Source: Candidatus Omnitrophota bacterium
GTDB taxonomy: Bacteria > Omnitrophota > Gorgyraeia > Gygaellales > Profunditerraquicolaceae
Direction: 5' to 3'
Length of the DNA: 8,985 nt
Assembly (NCBI GenBank): GCA_018818365.1
Contig: JAHISH010000142.1
Location: forward strand, 1-8,985
A program made the translations under genes and the position numbers. The notes under the pieces were generated by a model that saw only the letters and a program-made list of their open reading frames with translations, was not told the DNA's origin and did not search any database. Numbering within the stretch: the first letter of the stretch is position 1; every line of letters starts with the position of its first letter. Positions 1-6,325 of this stretch are shown piece by piece.

Positions 1-694
1 CTTTTTCTTTGGGTTCCTCTGTTGCTTCGGGAGGTGCTTCGACGACTTCAACCTTCTTTTCAACTTTGTTCAAAAGGTCCTTATGGATCCATCCGTAGCT
101 TTCGGCAATGGGTTTTATTCTGTACCAATCACCTTCTTCAGCGATAATGAATACTTCGTCGTTCTTATTCACTCTCCCTAGAATTGCGGATTTCGTATTT
201 GGGCCAAGTCGGATATTCACACTGTCTTTTAAGAGTCGGGCGATTTTTTGTGGCGGGGTGGGTTTGGGTGTTAATACGCCGGCTTCAGCGGTGTCTTTTT
301 CTTCGCTCTCTTTTGTTTCAGCGGAAGCAGTAGGTTCGACAAAGGCAAGAAAATCACCTTTTATGTAAGAAGGCGCATATTCGGGGAGGCGTACCTTATA
401 CCAATCAAAGGCATCGGAGACTACTTCAAGAACTTGGATTTTATCAACCGTACAGATTGTTTCAGAAGAAACTGTGGAGTCTGAACGGATATTGACCCCA
501 TCGCTATTGACTTCTCCCTCGAATTCCATGTATCCGGGGACCTCAACTTCAACGGGGCTAGTCGTATCAGAAGAAGTCTCTTCGGTTTGCTCCTGCTGCG
601 ATGGAGTTTCTTTTTGTTCTTGTGCGTATCCATAGGCCGTGAAAATCCCTGCGCAAATAAGTGTCAATAAAAGTCGAGCGTTTCGGTTTTTCAT
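1..694 (-). CDS. Secreted protein with two bacterial SH3 domains (C-terminus cut by window edge)
   Basis: The reading frame is open from ATG at 694 down to the left edge, giving 231 residues with no stop seen. The N-terminus (MKNRNARLLL, then a short hydrophobic stretch ending near Ala-24, before QEQ) looks like a Sec signal peptide. A Glu/Ser/Thr-rich linker follows, then two bacterial SH3 (SH3b) modules at about residues 60-119 and 151-209. Both carry the family signature VNIR followed by a small-residue turn, with WYKV or WYRI later in the module; the second ends in GWI. A Lys/Glu/Pro-rich linker links them and another begins after the second. SH3b domains in exported proteins commonly bind peptidoglycan or mediate envelope contacts, so an extracytoplasmic wall-associated role is likely, but no enzymatic domain is visible. 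The start lies 3 bp after the stop of the small basic protein gene, with a CAGGAG ribosome-binding-like motif inside that gene. It is the last visible gene of the run. Confidence 0.85.
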   Translation of the reverse strand, partial: MKNRNARLLLTLICAGIFTAYGYAQEQKETPSQQEQTEETSSDTTSPVEVEVPGYMEFEGEVNSDGVNIRSDSTVSSETICTVDKIQVLEVVSDAFDWYKVRLPEYAPSYIKGDFLAFVEPTASAETKESEEKDTAEAGVLTPKPTPPQKIARLLKDSVNIRLGPNTKSAILGRVNKNDEVFIIAEEGDWYRIKPIAESYGWIHKDLLNKVEKKVEVVEAPPEATEEPKEK

Positions 695-697
695 CGG

Positions 698-979
698 TTA
701 TTTCTTCTCCTGTCCTTTGCCTTGTGTCTTTGCCGCAGGTTGTTCTTTAGCGGCGGCGGGGGTTACTGCTCCTGCGGTCTCTGCAGCGGTTGCTTCTTTT
801 TCCACTTTCTCTTTCTTAATCTTTATGCGTACAGTTTTTAATTTCGGCAGGCCAAAGACCTTATCGCCTTCTTTCCATTGTTCTTTTTCTATCATGGCCT
901 TGATACGTTCGCCTCGTTTCAATACCGAACGTTGTTTTTTATCTTTATCAGAAATAGCGAGTGACGGATGAATTGACAT
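698..979 (-). CDS. Small basic protein (Verrucomicrobia/Chlamydiae-type family)
   Basis: This 93-residue protein has a conserved-looking front half: MSIHPSL at the start, RSVLKRGERI at about 17-26, QWKEGD at about 34-39 and FGLPK at 42-46, then an alternating basic segment (VRIKIKK). This matches my memory of the 'small basic protein' family described from Verrucomicrobia and Chlamydiae, possibly ribosome-associated; the function is not established. The back half (about 60-93) is a low-complexity Ala/Lys/Glu/Pro/Gln tail, probably disordered. The start is well fixed: a strong AAGGAGGT Shine-Dalgarno at 998-991 lies 11 nt upstream, inside the last codons of the SPOR gene, and the intergenic gap is only 6 bp. 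This is the best ribosome-binding site in the window, which suggests higher expression than its neighbours. The family identification is from memory, not from a search. Confidence 0.85.
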   Translation of the reverse strand: MSIHPSLAISDKDKKQRSVLKRGERIKAMIEKEQWKEGDKVFGLPKLKTVRIKIKKEKVEKEATAAETAGAVTPAAAKEQPAAKTQGKGQEKK

Positions 980-985
980 AGCTTT

Positions 986-1573
986 TTATAACCTCCTTAC
1001 AATGCAGTCTTTGTACCTTCGTTCGAATTCCGATTGACGGTTTTTTGCGGCATTCTTATCCGCAAAGTTTCCTACACAGATAATAATGTAATTCCCTTTA
1101 CTCATGAGAAACGGAGATAAGCCTTTTTTCTCGAGGGCTTCAGCTTCTCTCTTTGCCGCAGTCTTGGTGCGGTAACTTGCCAGTTGTATCGTGTATCCAT
1201 TTAATTCTTGATTATTTTTTTTCTGTTCAGGAATCCTTTCTCTCGCGGGTGCGATTTGTTTTGTCGGTAATTCCCCCCGCGGTGAAGTTATCTCGTTTTT
1301 TGTAGCGGATGCTTTCTCTCCAGAAGCACTCGGCTGTGGTTGCATGGTAACATCGAGTCTTGAATTATTGGTCAAGAGAGCTAATCTTTTTCCTCGTTCG
1401 ACTCCTACGGCAAACGAAACAATCCCCGTAGTTACCAGCGCAATGATCAGCAGGACCGTTTTCTCATAACTCCTGAACCCGGTGAGCGCAGAACCGTGAC
1501 GACGGCTCTGTCCGCTCTGCAGAAGATTTTGTCCTGTCTTAAATAATTCTAATTGATACGGTTTGTTTTCCAT
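986..1573 (-). CDS. SPOR-domain single-pass membrane protein
   Basis: A 195-residue bitopic protein. A short cytoplasmic N-terminus with several basic residues precedes one membrane helix at about 39-58 (TVLLIIALVTTGIVSFAVGV). A polar, Ser/Pro/Lys-rich linker follows (about 70-123), then a C-terminal SPOR domain at about 125-194 that starts GYTIQLASYRTKTAA and includes YIIICVGNF followed by ADKNAAK. SPOR domains bind glycan strands lacking stem peptides and bring proteins to septal peptidoglycan, as in FtsN and DedD, so a division or wall-remodelling role is likely. The architecture (TM, linker, SPOR) is FtsN/DedD-like, but the sequence does not allow a firm name. The 5' end overlaps the tail of the HD-GYP gene by 35 bp. 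No Shine-Dalgarno is visible, but a good promoter lies just upstream at 1596-1625. Confidence 0.9.
   Translation of the reverse strand: MENKPYQLELFKTGQNLLQSGQSRRHGSALTGFRSYEKTVLLIIALVTTGIVSFAVGVERGKRLALLTNNSRLDVTMQPQPSASGEKASATKNEITSPRGELPTKQIAPARERIPEQKKNNQELNGYTIQLASYRTKTAAKREAEALEKKGLSPFLMSKGNYIIICVGNFADKNAAKNRQSEFERRYKDCIVRRL
991..998 (-). promoter_or_regulatory. Strong Shine-Dalgarno site for the small basic protein gene
   Basis: AAGGAGGT read on the minus strand, 11 nt before the ATG at 979. It is embedded in the final Val-Arg-Arg-Leu codons of the SPOR gene. Most other starts in this run lack a comparable site, so it both fixes this start and suggests strong translation. Confidence 0.85.
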
Positions 1574-2672
1574 ATTTTTTTGTGGAATTGGAATTATTAT
1601 AGCGCTTATTATGATAATATTGCAAGTAATTTTTTGTTTTTACCTTTTTAATGGCTCTTAGGAACGCCTCTACTACTTTAGGATCAAACTGCGTGCCACT
1701 TTTCTTTCTTATTTCTTTGATGGCGGCATTTACATTCATGCGTTCCCGGTAGGGCCTTCCGTATACCATCGCTTCGAACGCATCCGCAACCGCCATGATG
1801 CGGGCTCCTTGCGGGATTTGGCATTTTTTGAGTCTGGAAGGATATCCGGTCCCGTCATACTTTTCATGATGGTGCATGATGATAGGGATGACCGGTTTCA
1901 GCATTTGTAGCGGTCTGAGAATCTCTGCCCCTTTGAGAGGGTGTTTCTTAATGATGTTAAATTCGTGCCGGGTCAGTTTGCTGGTTTTAGTGAGTATCTC
2001 CTGCGGAATATCCACTTTTCCAGTATCATGCAAAAGGCTTGCATATTTAAGGCTCTCTATCTGTTTTGGATCAAGATGCATTTGTTCTCCGATTGCTGCC
2101 ACCAGCCTGCTAAAGTAAGGAGAATGGGTATATTCTTGTGGCACACGCGTATCCAAAAGCGTCACCAGAGACTTAATGCTCCCAAATACTATTTTTTGCT
2201 GTTCCTCATAAAGCTGCAGGTTCTTAATGCCGATAACCGCTTGTTCCATAAGCGCCATCAGCATCTCTTGGTCAAAGCAGTCATAGCTAGCTCCGGGAGG
2301 TTCCCGTTTGAGAATTATCATCCCGATGATATCTTCGCAGATAAGCGGGGCGGCCATCAAGGTGTCTTGGCGTATTACCGCAAGTGTCGTAAGTATTTTT
2401 TTCTCTACGGCGCCCATAATACTATGCCGTTTGTCATAGTAGTATTTTTGTTTGTTGTTGGTACCGCTTTTTAAGATGGCGTGTTTCCTGGAGGGATCTA
2501 AGATCGTAATCTGACAATACCCGCTACTGAATATTTGGCAGAGCAGTCGCGTGAGACGGCAGACCAGCTCTTTAAGCTCATAAGTGGAGTTGACAAGGCG
2601 GAAAATACTGTGGCTGGCCGAAATAAGCGTCTTATACTTTTTCGTATGGGTCGAATAGTTTCTTATACTCAT
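1539..2672 (-). CDS. GAF-HD-GYP protein, putative cyclic-di-GMP phosphodiesterase
   Basis: 377 residues. The N-terminal part (about 15-155) is GAF-like, ending in LFDQ-type helix residues and the linker LQLYEEQQK. The C-terminal part (about 165-345) is an HD-GYP domain with the full motif set: H183 (YTHSPY), H215-D216 with K219 (LLHDTGKVDIP), H244 (KKHP), H268-H269-E270, D273 and G276-Y277-P278 (HHEKYDGTGYP), D297 (AVADAFEAM), and GTQFDP near 326-331. All metal and GYP residues seem present, so cyclic-di-GMP hydrolysis to pGpG or GMP is expected. The GAF domain would be the sensor; its ligand is unknown. There is no membrane segment, so the protein is cytoplasmic. The start overlaps the dGTPase gene by 41 bp and lacks a Shine-Dalgarno. 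No other ATG, GTG or TTG occurs before residue 86, so this start is nearly forced. The last 30 residues (Asn/Tyr/Lys-rich) look like read-through into AT-rich DNA. Confidence 0.92.
   Translation of the reverse strand: MSIRNYSTHTKKYKTLISASHSIFRLVNSTYELKELVCRLTRLLCQIFSSGYCQITILDPSRKHAILKSGTNNKQKYYYDKRHSIMGAVEKKILTTLAVIRQDTLMAAPLICEDIIGMIILKREPPGASYDCFDQEMLMALMEQAVIGIKNLQLYEEQQKIVFGSIKSLVTLLDTRVPQEYTHSPYFSRLVAAIGEQMHLDPKQIESLKYASLLHDTGKVDIPQEILTKTSKLTRHEFNIIKKHPLKGAEILRPLQMLKPVIPIIMHHHEKYDGTGYPSRLKKCQIPQGARIMAVADAFEAMVYGRPYRERMNVNAAIKEIRKKSGTQFDPKVVEAFLRAIKKVKTKNYLQYYHNKRYNNSNSTKKYGKQTVSIRII
1596..1625 (-). promoter_or_regulatory. Probable sigma70-type promoter for the SPOR / small basic / SH3 genes
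   Basis: On the minus strand, TTGCAA at 1625-1620 (4 of 6 matches to TTGACA) is followed by an 18-bp spacer and a perfect TATAAT at 1601-1596. Only 22 nt separate the -10 box from the ATG at 1573, so the leader would be very short, which fits the lack of a Shine-Dalgarno. The site lies inside the AT-rich 3' end of the HD-GYP gene. It would let the last three genes be expressed independently of the upstream run. A chance match in AT-rich DNA is possible. Confidence 0.55.
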
Positions 2673-3786
2673 CGAGGCAGTATCTATCTGTCATCCCTGC
2701 GATATAATCGCAGATTACCCTACGTACTCCGTCCTGGGCAACGCGTTTTTTTGCCTCAGGCGGCAATTGATCCGGTTTTTCATTATATACTTTAAAGAGT
2801 TCTTGAATAAAACGTTTTGCTTTATTGCTCATTCTGATGACGCGGTAATGGTGATACAGCTTCTCCATGAGAAATTCCCGTAGCGGGCTTCGTAATGAGA
2901 GAATTTTTTTGCTAAAACCCACCACTTTTTTATCGTGTGTTTTGACATCTTTGTAAGACTTGAATTTTAGGGTGCGTATCGTATGTTCCGTTTGTTGTAT
3001 GAGGTCCGTCACTTGCAGGTCGATTAAAGAACGGATGATCTGATACTTTCTTTTTTCTGGGGTAAGTGATGTTTGGTGGAGTGTTATTCTTTTGTATACT
3101 TTTTCCCAGAGAGGGAGATTCTGTAGGTCTGATTCTTTGATTAGTCCGGAGGTAAGTCCGTCGTCTAAATCGTGGTTATCGTAGGCGATCTCATCGGCAA
3201 TATCTACTACCTGGGTTTCTAGTGTCGGCATTTCTTCCGGAGCAAGGTCATTGACGGTACCGCAGACATCAAAGGCAGTGGAGTGTTTTACAATCCCTTC
3301 TCTTACTTCCCACGTCAGATTGAGGCCTGGAAAGTCGGGATAGCGTTCTTCCAGATAATCAACGACCCGTAATCCTTGAAGATTGTGGTTAAACCCTCCG
3401 AATTTGTCCATAAGGTCGTTCAATGCGTCTTCTCCGGAATGCCCAAAAGGGGTGTGCCCTAAGTCGTGAGCCAGCGCAATCGCTTCGGTCAAATCGACAT
3501 TTAAACGAAGCGCTGCGGCAATGGTTCTGGCAATCTGCGCTACTTCGATCGTATGCGTAAGGCGTGTGCGGTAATAATCTCCTTCATGTATGACAAAGAC
3601 CTGTGTTTTGTACTCTAAACGTCTAAACGCAGCCGCATGTACGATACGGTCGCGATCACGTTGATATGCCGAACGATAAGGGTGTTCTTTTTCTTTATGC
3701 ACCCGGTCCCGAGTATTGAAACTCTTCATCGCGAAAGGCGCCAGGAGTTTATTTTCGAGTTCTTTTATAAGTTTTTGCGTACGCAT
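2632..3786 (-). CDS. dgt: dGTPase-type deoxynucleoside triphosphate triphosphohydrolase
   Basis: 384 residues, a usual length for the shorter bacterial dGTPase-like family. These HD-superfamily enzymes cut dNTPs to the nucleoside and tripolyphosphate, adjusting dNTP pools. Diagnostic segments in order: YQRDRDRIVHAAAFRRLEYK at 41-60, TQVF, TRLTHTIEVAQIARTIA with metal ligand H78, AIALAHDLGHTPFGHSGEDAL with H107-D108, and VVDIADEIAYDNHDLDDG with the conserved Asp at about 198. The N-terminal ELENKLLAPFAMKS matches the usual family beginning, which supports the upstream ATG at 3786 even though it overlaps the HIT gene by 38 bp and has no clear Shine-Dalgarno. Met-20 is a possible shorter start but would remove conserved residues. 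Substrate preference among dNTPs cannot be read from sequence. The 3' end overlaps the HD-GYP gene by 41 bp. Confidence 0.93.
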   Translation of the reverse strand: MRTQKLIKELENKLLAPFAMKSFNTRDRVHKEKEHPYRSAYQRDRDRIVHAAAFRRLEYKTQVFVIHEGDYYRTRLTHTIEVAQIARTIAAALRLNVDLTEAIALAHDLGHTPFGHSGEDALNDLMDKFGGFNHNLQGLRVVDYLEERYPDFPGLNLTWEVREGIVKHSTAFDVCGTVNDLAPEEMPTLETQVVDIADEIAYDNHDLDDGLTSGLIKESDLQNLPLWEKVYKRITLHQTSLTPEKRKYQIIRSLIDLQVTDLIQQTEHTIRTLKFKSYKDVKTHDKKVVGFSKKILSLRSPLREFLMEKLYHHYRVIRMSNKAKRFIQELFKVYNEKPDQLPPEAKKRVAQDGVRRVICDYIAGMTDRYCLDEYKKLFDPYEKV

Positions 3787-4243
3787 CGGTTAACTGTGTA
3801 TGTAATTGGTTCAGCGATTGGGAGATGACCTTCGTGCCAAAAATACTAGGCATGAAGTTAGTGTCTCCCGTCCAACGAGGGACGATATGTACGTGGAGAT
3901 GTCCCAGGATACCTGCACCTGCGCATTTGCCTTCATTAATACCGATATTGAATCCCTCCGGTTTAAGTATTTCCTTAAGCAATCTTTGTGTAGTCGCAAT
4001 AGCGGAAAATAAGTCAAGAATCTCTTTTTGGGTAAGTTGGGCGATACGTTTAAGATGTCGTTTCGGACAGACCATGCAGTGGCCGTTATTGTAAGGAAAC
4101 GTATTAAGCATCACAAGGTTGTATGGTGTCCGGAATACCACGGAGTGATTGTGTGTGTGCGTTCGGGCAGTACAGAATATACATCTTTTTTTATGCGTCT
4201 GCGTAATATAGCGTATCCTCCATGGCGCCCAGAGTTTATTCAT
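3749..4243 (-). CDS. HIT-family protein, Ap4A phosphorylase/hydrolase-like
   Basis: 164 residues with the histidine-triad signature HLHVHIVPRW at about 115-124; the middle histidine of the triad is the expected nucleophile. The N-terminus MNKLWAPWRIRYI followed by CIFC is typical of the bacterial/archaeal HIT subgroup with a Cys-x2-Cys zinc site. LNTFPYNNGH and PKRHL form the usual substrate-binding strand. After the triad, TGDTNFMPSIFGTKVISQSL resembles the mycobacterial Ap4A phosphorylase subgroup. The likely substrate is a diadenosine polyphosphate or other adenylylated nucleotide, but HIT proteins vary and the exact reaction is uncertain. The ATG overlaps the metallophosphoesterase stop by 8 bp, with a weak AAAGGT upstream. 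The 3' end overlaps the dGTPase gene by 38 bp. Confidence 0.9.
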   Translation of the reverse strand: MNKLWAPWRIRYITQTHKKRCIFCTARTHTHNHSVVFRTPYNLVMLNTFPYNNGHCMVCPKRHLKRIAQLTQKEILDLFSAIATTQRLLKEILKPEGFNIGINEGKCAGAGILGHLHVHIVPRWTGDTNFMPSIFGTKVISQSLNQLHTQLTDAYAKTYKRTRK

Positions 4244-4733
4244 CTTTTACCTTTACGATGGTGGCTTTTATCGTCTCGCCGATTTCTATAATACCATAAG
4301 ACCGATACGGCGCAAAGACTTTATCCGTGGCACTGCCAGGATTAAAAAAGATGATCCCGTCTCTTTTCTCGTTGCAAGGCGTATGGGAATGTCCGAAAAT
4401 AATCATCTCTACCTTGTCCTGCTTAAAGCGGTCGATAAGGAACGGTATTAGATTGTTCGGCGCACCTAAACCATGCATTATGCCGATTCTATGCGTTCCC
4501 ACATTAATAATTTCTTTTTCGGGAAGTTTATCTTTAACCTCAAGGGGATCCATGTTCCCCCACACGGCCGCAACTACTTTACAGACAGATTTCAGTTTGG
4601 TAAGGACCGAGAGGTCGATTAAGTCTCCGCAATGAATGATCATTTCCGCATTCTTGAAATCATTGAGGATACACGCAGGGATTGTGTGCGTTTTTTCAGA
4701 TATATGGGTATCAGAGATGACTCCTATTTTCAT
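4236..4733 (-). CDS. YfcE/MJ0936-type metallophosphoesterase
   Basis: 165 residues, the normal length for this single-domain family of binuclear-metal phosphodiesterases. All expected metal-site motifs are present: D8-x-H10 (ISDTH), D37 (HCGD), N60 with D62 (GNMD), H87 (IMHG), and H115-x-H117 (GHSHTP), followed by the closing NPGSAT motif near 131-136. Characterised relatives hydrolyse model phosphodiesters, and some act on cyclic nucleotides; the natural substrate here is unknown. There is no signal peptide or membrane segment, so it is cytoplasmic. The gene starts within the stop of the ATPase gene (ATGA, 4-bp overlap), the classic arrangement for translational coupling, with a weak GAGGGT motif about 9 nt upstream. 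Confidence 0.93.
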   Translation of the reverse strand: MKIGVISDTHISEKTHTIPACILNDFKNAEMIIHCGDLIDLSVLTKLKSVCKVVAAVWGNMDPLEVKDKLPEKEIINVGTHRIGIMHGLGAPNNLIPFLIDRFKQDKVEMIIFGHSHTPCNEKRDGIIFFNPGSATDKVFAPYRSYGIIEIGETIKATIVKVKDE

Positions 4734-6322
4734 GCGACGACCCTCGCGTGGGAAAAAAGATCCAATATCTGGTTGAGATTGTTGACGTCCCAGGCCCAGA
4801 TCTTTTCATCTAGTGCTCGCAGGCGGGTATTCATATCGATGTCATGCAGGGTCACAATGATCTTGCGTTGTATTTTATGATGGTACCTCTTGCATTCCTG
4901 TGCGAATAAAGAAATATCTTCTTCATTAAGCCGTTCTTTTTTAAAACCGATAATCCAAAGGCTTTCCCGGGAGCGGCCTAAAAGGCCGCAAGGCACGCAA
5001 TTGCTCCGAAATTCCAGCGGTTTTATCTCTCTGAAATGAGACAGTTTAACTTTTTTCTTATCTACTTGAATTGTATCGTCCGCAAAAGCCTCAAGGAGTT
5101 CGTTGAGGCGCTCGGTGATTGGCCGTTGGGAATGGTAAAGGAAATCCCGGATTGCCGCTTCGATATAATCGCGGAACTTTTCTTTCTGGTTTTTAGCGTC
5201 AAAGGTCAGGGAATTCGATTTTTCTTGATAGACATAACGCAACCAAAATCCAAAGACCCGGTCGTTCATTTTAAGAAAATCGCCGTTTTTAAGGATTATA
5301 TCAGTCTCAAGGATGTGGTTGATGCGTGAATTCATTTGCGCAGCAGTCTTCCGCAGTAAAAGCGTCACATCTTTTATTTTATTCCTGCCTTGCGCGATTA
5401 GATACAAGGCCGCAAGATGATCGTGCCCATAGGTGTGGTCGAGTATTCTTTTAACGTAGTGCGTAAACCTTTGATGCAAAGCACCTGAATAATCAAAAAG
5501 CAGATGTTCAAGTATATCGACAAGGCTGCGTTTTTCGTTTCTGCGTAATTCTTCCGTAATGATCTTCAAATAAAATGGATAGCCTCCGCTAAAAGAAACC
5601 AAGAATTCTTTGTATCCGGGGTTTAAAGGATGGCCCTTGAGAGTATGCTCAAGATACGCGCTACTTGTTTTTATATCAAAAGGCTGAAGTGTAATGATCT
5701 CAAAATTACCGAATAACAGCGAGAGCTGTTTGGCCAGCACTGTTTTGGTCTTAAATACCATGGAACTGGCGATAATATACATCGTATTCTTCTGTGTCAT
5801 CAATAGCTTGGCCCATTCCCGATACAAGTTTCTTACCCCTAAACGTTCGAGATGCTGAAATTCGTCGAATATGATCACACAGGATTTAGTTGTTTCCTGA
5901 TAGAAGGTTTCAGTCAACGAGAGTAATTCCGTAAAAAGTGCGTTCTTTTTTCTTTGTTCCAAGGCATGAAGAATGGCGCGTATTTTACAAACGGTACGGG
6001 GGATATATTTCTCTGATTTGTTAAGCAAAAACGAAATATTTTCCTCTAAATCATTCTCGCAGGGGGAAAGGAAATTGTATAAAAGTATCCCGATAAAACG
6101 CTTGGCAAAAGAGGCCAGCGTCTCTGCGCGTACCTCAATATACATAACTAGGATCCGGTTATCAGTGAAAGTATCAAGAAACCGGAAAAGAAGCGAGGTC
6201 TTCCCTACGAGTTCTTCCCCGACAATAGCCATATTCTGTCGGTAGCCATCTTTAAGGCCGCTCACCCGCTTGGTAAGCATGTCCAGATACCCGCTTCGGT
6301 TAAAAAAGTCTTCTTTACGCAT
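4730..6322 (-). CDS. Archaeal-type P-loop ATPase with a nuclease-like, probably inactive C-terminus
   Basis: 530 residues. Residues 6-20 (FFNRSGYLDMLTKRV) resemble the 'F.gR..EL..L' entry of the archaeal ATPase / STAND-like AAA families. Walker A is GEELVGKT at 35-42 and Walker B is VIIFDE at 149-154. IIASS near 183-187 sits at the sensor-1 position. GGYPFYL at 246-252 matches the conserved 'GG.P..L' of these ATPases. A winged-helix-like segment follows; FLKMNDRVFGFWLRYV at 349-364 matches the 'ikD....FW.rfv' hallmark before the C-terminal region. Residues about 385-525 look like the PD-(D/E)xK-type domain often fused here, but the acidic catalytic positions seem lost (GLLG and WIIGFK where an acidic residue and an E-x-K are expected). 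The physiological role of this family is unknown. The gene starts 3 bp after the NlpD-like stop and overlaps the next gene by 4 bp. Confidence 0.82.
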   Translation of the reverse strand: MRKEDFFNRSGYLDMLTKRVSGLKDGYRQNMAIVGEELVGKTSLLFRFLDTFTDNRILVMYIEVRAETLASFAKRFIGILLYNFLSPCENDLEENISFLLNKSEKYIPRTVCKIRAILHALEQRKKNALFTELLSLTETFYQETTKSCVIIFDEFQHLERLGVRNLYREWAKLLMTQKNTMYIIASSMVFKTKTVLAKQLSLLFGNFEIITLQPFDIKTSSAYLEHTLKGHPLNPGYKEFLVSFSGGYPFYLKIITEELRRNEKRSLVDILEHLLFDYSGALHQRFTHYVKRILDHTYGHDHLAALYLIAQGRNKIKDVTLLLRKTAAQMNSRINHILETDIILKNGDFLKMNDRVFGFWLRYVYQEKSNSLTFDAKNQKEKFRDYIEAAIRDFLYHSQRPITERLNELLEAFADDTIQVDKKKVKLSHFREIKPLEFRSNCVPCGLLGRSRESLWIIGFKKERLNEEDISLFAQECKRYHHKIQRKIIVTLHDIDMNTRLRALDEKIWAWDVNNLNQILDLFSHARVVA

Positions 6323-6325
6323 AGG

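Noticed and set aside
421..633. 70-residue minus-strand reading frame starting MDTHKNKKKL
   Set aside because: It lies in another frame of the SH3-domain gene (1-694), whose signal peptide and two SH3b motifs are clear.
639..971. 110-residue plus-strand reading frame with hydrophobic stretches
   Set aside because: It is antisense to the small basic protein and the start of the SH3 gene; the Ala-rich look comes from the reverse of the Ala/Lys tail.
1941..2474. 177-residue plus-strand reading frame
   Set aside because: It is antisense to the GAF-HD-GYP gene, has no recognisable domain, and the opposite strand carries intact HD-GYP motifs.
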